A program made the translations under genes and the position numbers. The notes below the pieces were generated by a model that was given only the letters and a program-made list of their open reading frames with translations, ran no database searches and was not told where the DNA came from. Below, in pieces: positions 1 through 8,016 of a DNA stretch of 64,000 nt; the first letter of the stretch is position 1, and every line of letters starts with the position of its first letter. Source of the DNA: Calothrix sp. NIES-2098 (GTDB taxonomy: Bacteria; Cyanobacteriota; Cyanobacteriia; Cyanobacteriales; Nostocaceae); assembly GCA_002368175.1 (NCBI GenBank), contig AP018172.1:8187001-8251000 (forward strand), given 5' to 3'.

Positions 1-1016
1 CCATCGCTGACATTTTCAAAAATACTGCGGTAAAGGATTTCTTGTTGCTCTAGTGCTTTTTCGGCTTGTTTGCGTTCTGTGATGTCAGTTGCAGTCACTA
101 CAATTTGATGGATGCGCGAACTAGCATCTCTTAAGGGTGTGACACTTAAAGACCACCAAGTTTCTTGACCGTTGGCACAGAAATGCTCTTCAAAAAAGTT
201 AGTCTTGCCAGTACGAACAGCCGCAGCATAGCGCTGACGGTAGAGGTTTGCCATGTCTTGTGAGAAAAATTCTGTTAAAGTTTTGCCCAAGAGACTTGTC
301 ATCGGCACAGCGCTGGTACGGGCCATCGCTGGGTTGTAATCTACAAAGCGGAATTCTGCACCATCATCGAGAACATCCAAGACAAAGATGCCATAATCTA
401 CACCCTGCCACACACTTTGTAAAAGCTGCGTTTGTTGTAAAAGTCGCTGTTCGGTGGATTTGCGATCGCGAATATCCCGGCTAATGGTTGCTAAACCAAT
501 GGGCTGGTTTGTCAGGGGATCTTTGACAACAAACAGGGTATAGTCAATTGGAATCGACTCTCCAGTAATCAGATGGCGTAAGCGAAATTCACTTTGCCAA
601 TATCCCTTCTGAATCGCAGTTGGTAAAATGCTTTGATGGAATAGTTCCCGATCTTCATGTACTATCAATTCACTGATATGTATGTTTTTTGTTTCCTCTA
701 TATCTTTGAGTCCCACCAACTTCATTCCTGCTGGGTTGAGGTAGAAAGGTTTTCCCTCCATTGATGCAATACCAATAAAATCAGCGCTGGCTTCGAGAAT
801 TGTCATCAAAGCTTGGCGTTCTTCCCTTGCTAGCTTTAAGAAGTTCTCAGCCTCTGGATCTGAATTTGGCTGTGGCAAATTTGCCAACTCTTGCTCTAAT
901 TGCACCACCCTCTGCCGGAGAGTAATTAATTCTTGCTTTAGAGTTTCATCGCTCTCGGTTTCCAGAAGTATTTTTTCTGTGGACATTTCTTTGTGGGTGG
1001 GAGAAAGCTGAGTCAT
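1..1016 (-). CDS. Multi-PAS sensor protein, N-terminal part (runs off the left edge)
   Basis: An open frame starts at the ATG complementary to 1014-1016 and stays open for 338 codons to the window edge. Residues about 20-45 are rich in Glu/Leu/Gln and look coiled-coil. Two PAS/PAC units follow, about residues 70-185 and 205-320; both end in PAC-like DI(R/T)(D/E)RK signatures, and a third PAS appears to begin at the edge. Such proteins are intracellular ligand or redox sensors that usually end in a histidine kinase or diguanylate cyclase; the output domain lies outside the window, so the type is unknown. There is no membrane segment in the visible part. It is transcribed away from sdhA, which lies upstream on the same strand and is separated from it by a probable terminator. 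Confidence 0.85.
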   Translation of the reverse strand, partial: MTQLSPTHKEMSTEKILLETESDETLKQELITLRQRVVQLEQELANLPQPNSDPEAENFLKLAREERQALMTILEASADFIGIASMEGKPFYLNPAGMKLVGLKDIEETKNIHISELIVHEDRELFHQSILPTAIQKGYWQSEFRLRHLITGESIPIDYTLFVVKDPLTNQPIGLATISRDIRDRKSTEQRLLQQTQLLQSVWQGVDYGIFVLDVLDDGAEFRFVDYNPAMARTSAVPMTSLLGKTLTEFFSQDMANLYRQRYAAAVRTGKTNFFEEHFCANGQETWWSLSVTPLRDASSRIHQIVVTATDITERKQAEKALEQQEILYRSIFENVSD

Positions 1017-1160
1017 ATCTTTGTAACCGTAGCGTATTACTTTTCTGACTGCTCTAGGTTGACTTTATTTAGAGTTCCCTTGTCAGAGTTCGGGTAAACA
1101 AAAATTGCTTCATTTTGCCAAATTACTTCTAATAGCGATGCTTGATGAAACACTTAACAG

Positions 1161-1203
1161 AAAAAAGCGATCGCACTCTTGTAATTTTGGGAATGCGATC
1201 GCT
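1161..1203 (-). terminator. Intrinsic terminator of sdhA built from two HIP1 octamers
   Basis: The perfect 10-bp arms AGCGATCGCA (1166-1175) and TGCGATCGCT (1194-1203) enclose an 18-nt loop. On the minus strand the second arm is followed by a run of T (complement of A1161-A1165). It lies 27 bp after the sdhA stop. Both arms contain the HIP1 octamer. Confidence 0.7.
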
Positions 1204-1229
1204 AACGAAGATTTTCTTAATTACCCAAT

Positions 1230-2957
1230 TTAATATTTCCTTTCCTGGGGCTGAAACATGGTAATCGCTACAGGGCGATACTGGATATCCATGCCAGCTG
1301 GTGAATAGTAAGCCATTGTATGTTGGAGGAATTTTTCATCATCTCTTTGGGGATAATCTTCGCGGAAATGTGCGCCACGGCTTTCTTGACGATTGAGTGC
1401 GGATGCGAGAATTGTCTGTCCGACTACCATTAAACTCCGCAATTCCAAGGCTTCGACAATTTCTGTATTCCAAGAATTGCCTTTATCGTCTAAATATATT
1501 TGGGGATATTGCTGTTGTAATTCTGCAAGTTTTTGCAACCCTTCTCGCATTAATTCTTCAGTGCGGAAAACACCGCAGTATTGAGTCATGCAATCTTGAA
1601 AGGCTTGACGAATTTGGTTAATTCGGTATGTTCCCGGCTGTTCTAGTAAGGCTTGGATTTGTTGCTGGGCTTCTTTGATGTAACGTTGTTCGTCTACTGT
1701 GGGTAATTTGCGGTTTTGCACGTATTGCGCGATCGCCGCCCCGGTTCGCTTGCCATAAACTACACATTCGAGTAAGGAATTACTCCCAAGGCGATTGGCA
1801 CCGTGTACGGAAACACAAGATGTTTCCCCAGCCGCAAAAAAGCCTTCTACGAAATCATCACCACTGCTACGGACTCGACCATCAGTGTTAACTGGGATAC
1901 CACCCATACAATAATGAATCGTCGGACGTACAGGCATGGGTTGAGTCACAGCATCAACGCCCACTAAGCGATGGGCTTCTTCCCAACAGAAGGGAACGCG
2001 ACTCATAATTTTTTCTTTGCCCATGTGGCGCAAGTCCAGATAAACAAAGGGCCCACCCGCACTGCCATCAGGATGAATACCACGTCCAGCACGAATTTCG
2101 TAAGCGATCGCTCTTGAGGTAATATCGCGAGGAGCCAGTTCCATGCGGCTAGGTGCGTAGTTTGCCATAAAGCGATCGCCAAGAGAGTTGATGAGATAGG
2201 CACCTTCTCCCCGCACTGCTTCGGAAATCAGCACTCCTACCGGATATAAGCCTGTGGGATGGAATTGCACAAACTCCATATCTTCTAAGGGTAAACCTGC
2301 GATCGCAGTCATAGCTAAACCGTCACCAGTAGAAGCGTAATCATTGGATGTGGTGTTATAAACGCGACCATAGCCTCCGGTGGCAAACATCACTGCTTTA
2401 GCCCGTAGTACCTCTATATGCCCATCTAAGAGATGATACATCACCACACCCTTCGCCTGACCTTCTTCTAAAATCAGGCGCATTACGTACCATTCTTGGT
2501 AAACTTGGACGCCATAACGACGTAAATTATTTACCAATTCGTGCAAAATTGCGTGACCAGTCTTATCAGCAGCGTAGCAAGTACGGTTGCGGGAATGTCC
2601 ACCAAAAGCCCGTTGAGCAATGCGACCATCTGGCAAGCGTGAGAACAAAACACCCATGTGTTCCAAGTCAATTACCACATCTGGCGCTTCTTGGGCGAGA
2701 ATTGCGACAGCGTCTTGGTCTGCTAAGTAATCAGAACCTTTGACAGTATCAAATGCGTGCGCTTCCCAGCTATCTTCTGGATCGACATTTTTCAACGATG
2801 CTGCCATACCACCTTGAGCAGCTACCGAGTGCGAACGAATGGGGTGAGTTTTGGCAACCACAGCAATATTTAAACTGGGGTTAATGCGGGCAATTTCCAC
2901 AGCCGCACGGCATCCAGCCAAGCCACCCCCAACAATAATTACATCATGTTCTAGCAT
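1230..2957 (-). CDS. sdhA: Succinate dehydrogenase/fumarate reductase flavoprotein subunit
   Basis: The FAD-binding subunit oxidises succinate to fumarate and feeds electrons to the Fe-S subunit and the quinone pool at the thylakoid or plasma membrane. The 575-residue length is normal. The N-terminus carries the Rossmann motif GGGLAG (residues 11-16), and HSVAAQGG at about 43-50 contains the His that binds FAD covalently in this family. The substrate-site signatures HSRNRT, RPTIHYCMGG and HGANRLGSNSL are all present. No sdhB is adjacent, which is usual in cyanobacteria where the subunits are scattered. The gene appears monocistronic, with a HIP1-stem terminator behind it. Fumarate reductase or L-aspartate oxidase are the nearest alternatives; the HYCMGG and Arg context favours SdhA. 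Confidence 0.93.
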   Translation of the reverse strand: MLEHDVIIVGGGLAGCRAAVEIARINPSLNIAVVAKTHPIRSHSVAAQGGMAASLKNVDPEDSWEAHAFDTVKGSDYLADQDAVAILAQEAPDVVIDLEHMGVLFSRLPDGRIAQRAFGGHSRNRTCYAADKTGHAILHELVNNLRRYGVQVYQEWYVMRLILEEGQAKGVVMYHLLDGHIEVLRAKAVMFATGGYGRVYNTTSNDYASTGDGLAMTAIAGLPLEDMEFVQFHPTGLYPVGVLISEAVRGEGAYLINSLGDRFMANYAPSRMELAPRDITSRAIAYEIRAGRGIHPDGSAGGPFVYLDLRHMGKEKIMSRVPFCWEEAHRLVGVDAVTQPMPVRPTIHYCMGGIPVNTDGRVRSSGDDFVEGFFAAGETSCVSVHGANRLGSNSLLECVVYGKRTGAAIAQYVQNRKLPTVDEQRYIKEAQQQIQALLEQPGTYRINQIRQAFQDCMTQYCGVFRTEELMREGLQKLAELQQQYPQIYLDDKGNSWNTEIVEALELRSLMVVGQTILASALNRQESRGAHFREDYPQRDDEKFLQHTMAYYSPAGMDIQYRPVAITMFQPQERKY

Positions 2958-3084
2958 ATGAGTTTTTACTAATCCGTGAATTATGAATAAAAAACTATCC
3001 CTTTGCCCTTATTCTCAAATATTTTCCAAGAACTCTAGTAGTCATTGGACTTTTGACTTTTGACTTTAGTCCTAACAAAGAAAT

Positions 3085-3104
3085 TCCCTGCCACAGGACA
3101 GGGA
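3085..3104 (-). terminator. Short GC hairpin after the small membrane protein gene
   Basis: Arms TCCCTG (3085-3090) and CAGGGA (3099-3104) pair around an 8-nt loop. On the minus strand the hairpin is followed by an AATTTCTTTG tract. It lies about 110 bp beyond the stop of the gene at 3213-3530. Confidence 0.4.
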
Positions 3105-3212
3105 GATGATTGCGATTTTGGATTGTGATTTGAGATTTCGCATAAATTAGGCAATTCGTCGATTAGATGACGACTCAATCCCAAAACGCAAATCTCCAAT
3201 TTGAAAATCTGT

Positions 3213-3530
3213 TCAGCTGGTTGCTTGTACGGGTTTTTGCTGGGAAACATTACCTGGTATGGGTTCGGTCTTTGTTCCTGGCTCTACAGCAGTTAATTCA
3301 ATATGATTTAACAATGTAGTTACGAACGCAAATAACAAGAACGGCAACGATAGCAGTACTACGAGGCCAACGGTAGCTAAAGCATAAACTGGTCGTCTGG
3401 CACCCATCAGTGCCAATGCTGACGCCAAACTAATGGTAATTGTAATTAACCAAACAATAATTTGACCGTAGATATCACCAAAGGTCAACGTACAGACAAA
3501 CCGATAGTTTTGAATATTATTCATGTTCAT
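3213..3530 (-). CDS. Small two-helix membrane protein, unknown function
   Basis: I do not recognise this 105-residue protein. A hydrophilic N-terminus of about 20 residues (MNMNNIQNYRF...) is followed by two hydrophobic stretches, about residues 23-42 and 50-72, joined by a short loop with Gly-Ala-Arg-Arg. The C-terminal tail is polar and Thr/Pro/Gln-rich. The ATG at 3530 is preferred over a GTG just upstream because GAGG sits about 11 nt before it. It lies between a PEP-CTERM gene and sdhA on the same strand, but hairpins on both sides suggest its own transcript. Confidence 0.65.
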   Translation of the reverse strand: MNMNNIQNYRFVCTLTFGDIYGQIIVWLITITISLASALALMGARRPVYALATVGLVVLLSLPFLLFAFVTTLLNHIELTAVEPGTKTEPIPGNVSQQKPVQATS

Positions 3531-3692
3531 CACATTCGCCTCAAGTCTCTCCTATAGGTTCTACCTTAGAGCCAGGTTTGGCTAGCAGCCAATTTCTCAA
3601 TATTTTTCCAAGGTTTGTAATATTACTTTATAAACAGCTTTTTTTGATTCAAGCTATGAGATTGCTATCTATAGTAAATTTCCAATTGTGCT

Positions 3693-3728
3693 AAAAAACC
3701 AAGACACAAAAAAACTTTTGTATCTTGG
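3693..3728 (-). terminator. Intrinsic terminator of the PEP-CTERM gene
   Basis: Arms at 3699-3708 (CCAAGACACA) and 3719-3728 (TGTATCTTGG) match in 9 of 10 positions. On the minus strand six T residues (complement of 3693-3698) follow directly. It lies about 75 bp downstream of the PEP-CTERM gene stop. Confidence 0.7.
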
Positions 3729-3802
3729 CTTCTTTGTGCAAGATGTTTATCTGACCACAAAATTTCTGTCTAGTACCGATCGTTGAAATCAGATGAGTAT
3801 AG

Positions 3803-4375
3803 TTAAGCTTTAGCCTGCTGAGAAGCTGCTTTTCTCTTCTTCATTAGGAAGCCGAGACCACCAGCTAGTGCTGTGCCACCTAGAGTTAGGGGTTCAGGAA
3901 CTGATTGGGGACTGATACTAACATTGTCCAAGCGCAAATAACCAGGATCGTTTCGGAAACCGAATTTCAACTCTGTAGACACTGCTGTTGCTACAAAGTT
4001 GTATACGTATTTAGTATAATCCTGAGCTTTGATATTCTCTTGGTCAAAGAGCTTATTTCCATCAACAAAAGTCTGAAATTGGTTGGTTATTCTACCATCA
4101 CTCTTCAGAAAGTAACTAAGTTGGTATGATTGACCAATTGTTGTAGAAATTAACTGTGATAGGAAACCAAGCGATCCTACTGGGCCTAAAAAGGCAGAGT
4201 AATTACCACTATTGACATCAGCACTATTGACACCCGTGAAACCAGTATTCCCGGACTGAGTCCATCCTGTAAAATCTCCTGTCTCAAATCCTCCATTGAT
4301 AACCGCTGCTTGTGTAACGGAAGTAGATGCACAAATAATTGCAGCTGTAAACCCAAATACTGGAAGAAGCCTCAT
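3803..4375 (-). CDS. PEP-CTERM sorted exported protein
   Basis: This is an exported protein with a C-terminal PEP-CTERM tripartite signal: VPEPLT, a hydrophobic helix, then the basic tail MKKRKAA. Proteins with this tail are substrates of an exosortase and usually end up on the cell surface or in exopolysaccharide; no exosortase is encoded here. The start at 4375 (MRLLPVFG...) is chosen over an ATG 78 bp upstream because AGGA precedes it at good distance and it gives a clean signal peptide cut near TQAA. The mature part begins VINGGFETGDFTGW, which resembles carbohydrate-binding-module-like jelly-roll domains of many PEP-CTERM proteins. The ligand is unknown. Confidence 0.85.
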   Translation of the reverse strand: MRLLPVFGFTAAIICASTSVTQAAVINGGFETGDFTGWTQSGNTGFTGVNSADVNSGNYSAFLGPVGSLGFLSQLISTTIGQSYQLSYFLKSDGRITNQFQTFVDGNKLFDQENIKAQDYTKYVYNFVATAVSTELKFGFRNDPGYLRLDNVSISPQSVPEPLTLGGTALAGGLGFLMKKRKAASQQAKA

Positions 4376-4994
4376 AGAATTTATTCCTGAAAAAACTAAT
4401 TGTTGTTGAAAATCAGGTATGTAGAAATTACGTATAATTGCGTATATATGCAATCCAATACGTAGTGCATACCTGCAAAAAAATAATTAGACAGATGAAT
4501 TGCCAAATGACCTATCAGTTGGACAATTGAAAAAATATGAGTAGCTGCACACCTTGCACCAAATGTTATGTTCCAAGACAATCTCAGCCTTTAAATTAGC
4601 TGTTTGGCGCGCAGATAACTTAGGTATAAATTATTTGCTCTTTCGGAACTTACTTAATTTACGAAATATCAGTAAAAAAAACAACTTTATACTGAGGCTT
4701 TACAGAAAAAACATATTTAAATAAGTATGTTTGAAATATTTAAATATCCCAAAGGACAGATGTTTACGGAGTAGTCAAAAACTATACACCTTATATACTT
4801 TATAAATTTTTAGTAAAGTAGGTGATTTTTAATATAAGTGATCTTAAACGGGTAGGAAGGGTTCACCAAAGTCAAATTCTCCCTATTCACTAACTTACAA
4901 AGTGTTGAAACTATTGCGAATATTAGGAAGGAGAAGGCGAAGAATCTACGATCACTCTATTGCAAACCAATTATCCCAGTATCTCTGAAGACAT
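4376..4994. other. Gene-free region between PEP-CTERM and WD40 genes
   Basis: This AT-rich stretch of about 620 bp should hold the promoter of the PEP-CTERM gene and the 3' end of the WD40 transcript. I see no conserved coding frame and no convincing hairpin with a T-tract. Confidence 0.5.
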
Positions 4995-6788
4995 TCAACT
5001 CCGCTGCCAAATTTTAATAGTCTTATCCAAGCTTCCACTTACCAACATTTCGCCAGAAGTAGTAAATGCGACTGCTGTCACCGTGTCAGTATGCCCTGTA
5101 AAAGTACCTAGTACTTCCCCGGTTGCTAAATGCCACAATTTGATAGTTTTATCCGCACTACCACTAGCAATAATTTGTTCGTCAGGACTGAGGGTAATTG
5201 TACAAACTTCATCCTGATGTCCTTTTAGGGTACGAATTAATTCCCCAGTTTCCAAATGCCAAACTTTAATTGTTTGATCGCGACTACCACTGACGAGTAA
5301 TTTAGCATCGGCACTGATAGCCAGAGAACGAACGATGTGAGAATGACCATTGAGGGTGTATAGAGGCTGCACATCTTTTAAATCTGTAACACCTCCTAGA
5401 TGGGATGTACACCAGACTTTGATTTTGCGGTAGCTACCGGTGACGAGAGTTTGACCATCTTGGCTCAAAACCATAGAATGGGCTGCGGTATCATCTAAAG
5501 AAAGTGCGATCGCTACCTGACGCTTCATTAAATCCCAAAACAGAATTTTGCGATCATCTCCACCAGTAGCTAACATTCTGCCATCAGGGGTAAAAGCAAC
5601 GCATCTAACTACCCCATTATGCTTGTGCAAGATATCTATCAAATCTAAGGCACCTACGTGCCAAATTTTAATTGTGGAATCTGCACCCACACTTGCTAAA
5701 GTTTGTCCATCGGAACTAAAAGCTAAGGAATTGACTTCATCTACTAGTCCAGATACAACCCAAGGCGATTCTGATAATGTATCGATTAATTCGCCCCTAG
5801 TTAAATCCCATAGTTTGGTTTCGCCAAGACTCCCGCTGGCTAATATCGGCGGCCTTGTACTTAGACTACACCGATCGATGTTAGTCGTATGCGTTCTTGC
5901 AGAATAGGCAAGGCAATTAATTCCTCTAGTATGCCCTTTCAAGGTTTGCCAGTATTCCCAGTCACCAACGATCTTTTTTAGCGGATGTTCTGGTGGTACA
6001 GTCACAACTGTTTCTGCGATCGCTCTTCCATCAACCACCAGTACCATATCTTTGTTATTTCCTAGTGATTCTAAATACCAACTTAATCCACCTGCATACA
6101 ACAAGTTACTAGGAGTAAGGGAAATTTTTTGTTCGGTAAATTCTACTTGTTCGCTAGGTAAAAATCCTGCGATTGCTACTTTTTTCTCGTATCCTAATTT
6201 ACTATGCTCTGGATAAAATAAAGCGAGAAAAATTAATACTTGATGTTTTTGCAAATCCTCTTGAGTAACTGACCACTTAATTTTATTCTTCTTTATTCCA
6301 TTAAAACTCTCACCATCAGCGGCGTAAACTAGAATACTCAATTTTTGGTTAGCTGTGAGAACATAAGAAAATTTACTATGACTGCGCAAATTTCCCTCAT
6401 CATCTAAAACCATATTTTTTACAGTGTCTTGCGGCACTTTTTTCACCAACTTACTTAGGCGTTCCACTATGACTCGATCGACAATTTGTTCGCGCAAAAT
6501 ATAATCTTGCGCCTGCTGTTGAAAGTGCTGGTCAAAGGGTATCGTCCAATCAGGCGGTTCTGGATATTCAGGTGGTGTCGGAGGTGGATTTTTAGCTAGA
6601 ATTTCTGCTTGTTGGCAAGACAATTCCATGAGTTTTGCCAATGGCTCACCCCAAAAGGTCATAATTTCACTGTGACAACCTTTAATTTGGCTTTTCATTA
6701 AAGATAAGTCATGTGTTTTCAGCTTTTTGACACGTTGTAGAAAATCAGCTTGTTGAGCTTTGAGTAAGCTAATCCAATCCATCTGCAT
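4995..6788 (-). CDS. WD40 repeat protein with a novel N-terminal half
   Basis: The protein has 597 residues. The C-terminal part, from about residue 285, contains seven WD40 units ending in W-D or W-H (for example KIWHV, LFWDL, KVWHL, KLWHL, KIWQR), enough for one seven-bladed propeller, which normally serves as a protein-interaction platform. The N-terminal half (about 1-280) is not kinase, protease or NTPase-like: it starts with a helical, Lys/Gln-rich segment and continues into a globular region I do not recognise. No signal peptide or membrane segment is visible, so it should be cytoplasmic. A second ATG two codons in (6782) is an equally plausible start; neither has a clear ribosome-binding site. 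The gene appears to stand alone. Confidence 0.85.
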   Translation of the reverse strand: MQMDWISLLKAQQADFLQRVKKLKTHDLSLMKSQIKGCHSEIMTFWGEPLAKLMELSCQQAEILAKNPPPTPPEYPEPPDWTIPFDQHFQQQAQDYILREQIVDRVIVERLSKLVKKVPQDTVKNMVLDDEGNLRSHSKFSYVLTANQKLSILVYAADGESFNGIKKNKIKWSVTQEDLQKHQVLIFLALFYPEHSKLGYEKKVAIAGFLPSEQVEFTEQKISLTPSNLLYAGGLSWYLESLGNNKDMVLVVDGRAIAETVVTVPPEHPLKKIVGDWEYWQTLKGHTRGINCLAYSARTHTTNIDRCSLSTRPPILASGSLGETKLWDLTRGELIDTLSESPWVVSGLVDEVNSLAFSSDGQTLASVGADSTIKIWHVGALDLIDILHKHNGVVRCVAFTPDGRMLATGGDDRKILFWDLMKRQVAIALSLDDTAAHSMVLSQDGQTLVTGSYRKIKVWCTSHLGGVTDLKDVQPLYTLNGHSHIVRSLAISADAKLLVSGSRDQTIKVWHLETGELIRTLKGHQDEVCTITLSPDEQIIASGSADKTIKLWHLATGEVLGTFTGHTDTVTAVAFTTSGEMLVSGSLDKTIKIWQRS

Positions 6789-7190
6789 GAGAGGGGAACA
6801 CTATTGCATACCTAAGGTAAGCTATACCAAAAAATTACTCAAGTTTATAATCGTTATTGATTAAAATTCAGTAATTTTAGCAGTCAAATAGAACACAAGC
6901 TTAAGCATGAGTTCACAGTAGAGATACACCTAGATAGCGCCCAAACATATCATTAACTGATATATCTGAGGTATAGAGAGTTAATTGATGTCAAATCATT
7001 GTAACTAAAATACAGCACAATATATTGTTTCTATGGAAACAGTTCTAGCAGCAAAGAATAGTGCGATTAAAGGCTGACAAAAATGGGAGCAACAGTGCTA
7101 TCCTATCAATAGCTATGTCAAAACATCTGATTTCCCTTGCTCATAAGAGAGCAATATCAGATGTGTATAAATTAGGATTTCGGTTAAATT
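6789..7190. other. Gene-free region upstream of the WD40 gene
   Basis: About 400 bp of AT-rich sequence that should contain the WD40 promoter. Apart from the hairpin at 7123-7164 I see no coding frame or structured element. Confidence 0.5.
7123..7164 (-). terminator. Two-stem hairpin after the 132-residue membrane protein
   Basis: Outer arms ACATCTGAT (7123-7131) and ATCAGATGT (7156-7164) are perfect; an inner TTGCTC/GAGCAA pair lies between them. The T-tract on the minus strand is only four bases, so this is a probable rather than a strong terminator. Confidence 0.5.
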
Positions 7191-7589
7191 TTAAGCTTGC
7201 TGTTCGGGAAGTGTCTGTTGAGTATCTAAGCGACTAGCATCCTGTTCCTGGACATTGCTCGCCTCTAATTTTTGAATTTTCATATGTAAATCAAAGTCAC
7301 TGCTACTAATAATCGTTTCTAAATTCGCTATTCTTGTTTCTAAAAGTTCTATCTGCTGCTGTTGCAGATAGTTAGGTTTGGATTTTTTATCATCAGCACG
7401 CCAGACAGCCACTGTACCAGCTGCTGCACCACCAATAGCAGCTAAAGGCAGAATAGCACCACTTCGGGTTACAGCTGAAAGCGGAATGCATAACGCTAGG
7501 ATTCCTACTGTCGTTCCCCAGATTTTTGAGGTAGCAGCGACTCTAACATCGTGGGATGACTCTAGGCTGTTTTGTGATTCTTTCGCCAT
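7191..7589 (-). CDS. Small membrane protein with C-terminal coiled coil, unknown function
   Basis: The protein has 132 residues and I do not recognise the family. Hydrophilic residues 1-23 are followed by two hydrophobic segments, about 24-41 and 44-62, the second Gly/Ala-rich. A Lys-rich linker leads to a Gln/Leu/Glu-rich stretch (about 76-112) with heptad-like spacing, and then a Gln-rich tail. AGGA lies about 11 nt before the ATG and supports this start. It may be a membrane-anchored scaffold, but nothing in the sequence or context proves this. It is divergent from the large kinase gene at 8017. Confidence 0.7.
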   Translation of the reverse strand: MAKESQNSLESSHDVRVAATSKIWGTTVGILALCIPLSAVTRSGAILPLAAIGGAAAGTVAVWRADDKKSKPNYLQQQQIELLETRIANLETIISSSDFDLHMKIQKLEASNVQEQDASRLDTQQTLPEQQA

Positions 7590-8016
7590 AAATTTATCCT
7601 AGATGAATTATTTCTAGGTTCGCACGATCGCCTGTAAAAATACCTCCTACGTTTGGGTTAAGTTTATTTACTTTATCTAGGCGATCGCATACTGAAACTA
7701 TCTCTGAAAATTAGTAACCACATTGAGTAACAAGTGCAACATTAAATTTTAACAGTAGCTCAAAAATAACGAGCGACCAAGCTCTGCCACTCTGCAATCG
7801 AAGATCTATATTTATAGGGAGGTTAAATAAAATGTCCTTTGAATTACAAAATCAATCTAATAAAAGAAATATTTTCAGATTTCTATATATAAGATACGGT
7901 ATTTACTGATTTAAATAAATGTGTGTATTTATATACAATTAAAATAAAATAAGATGATAGTAGAAATTTTTAAATGGGAATACTAAATAGCACCAAGACT
8001 ATTCACCTAAAGTAAA
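7590..8016. other. Divergent promoter region before the giant kinase gene
   Basis: This 427-bp AT-rich stretch separates the divergent genes at 7191-7589 and 8017-13629. It has HIP1-like octamers near 7625 and 7680 and otherwise no coding frame. No ribosome-binding site is obvious before the ATG at 8017. Confidence 0.5.

Noticed and set aside
3035..3250. A 71-codon minus-strand frame overlapping the end of the 3213-3530 gene.
   Set aside because: It runs through a hairpin and short tandem repeats and overlaps a better supported gene.
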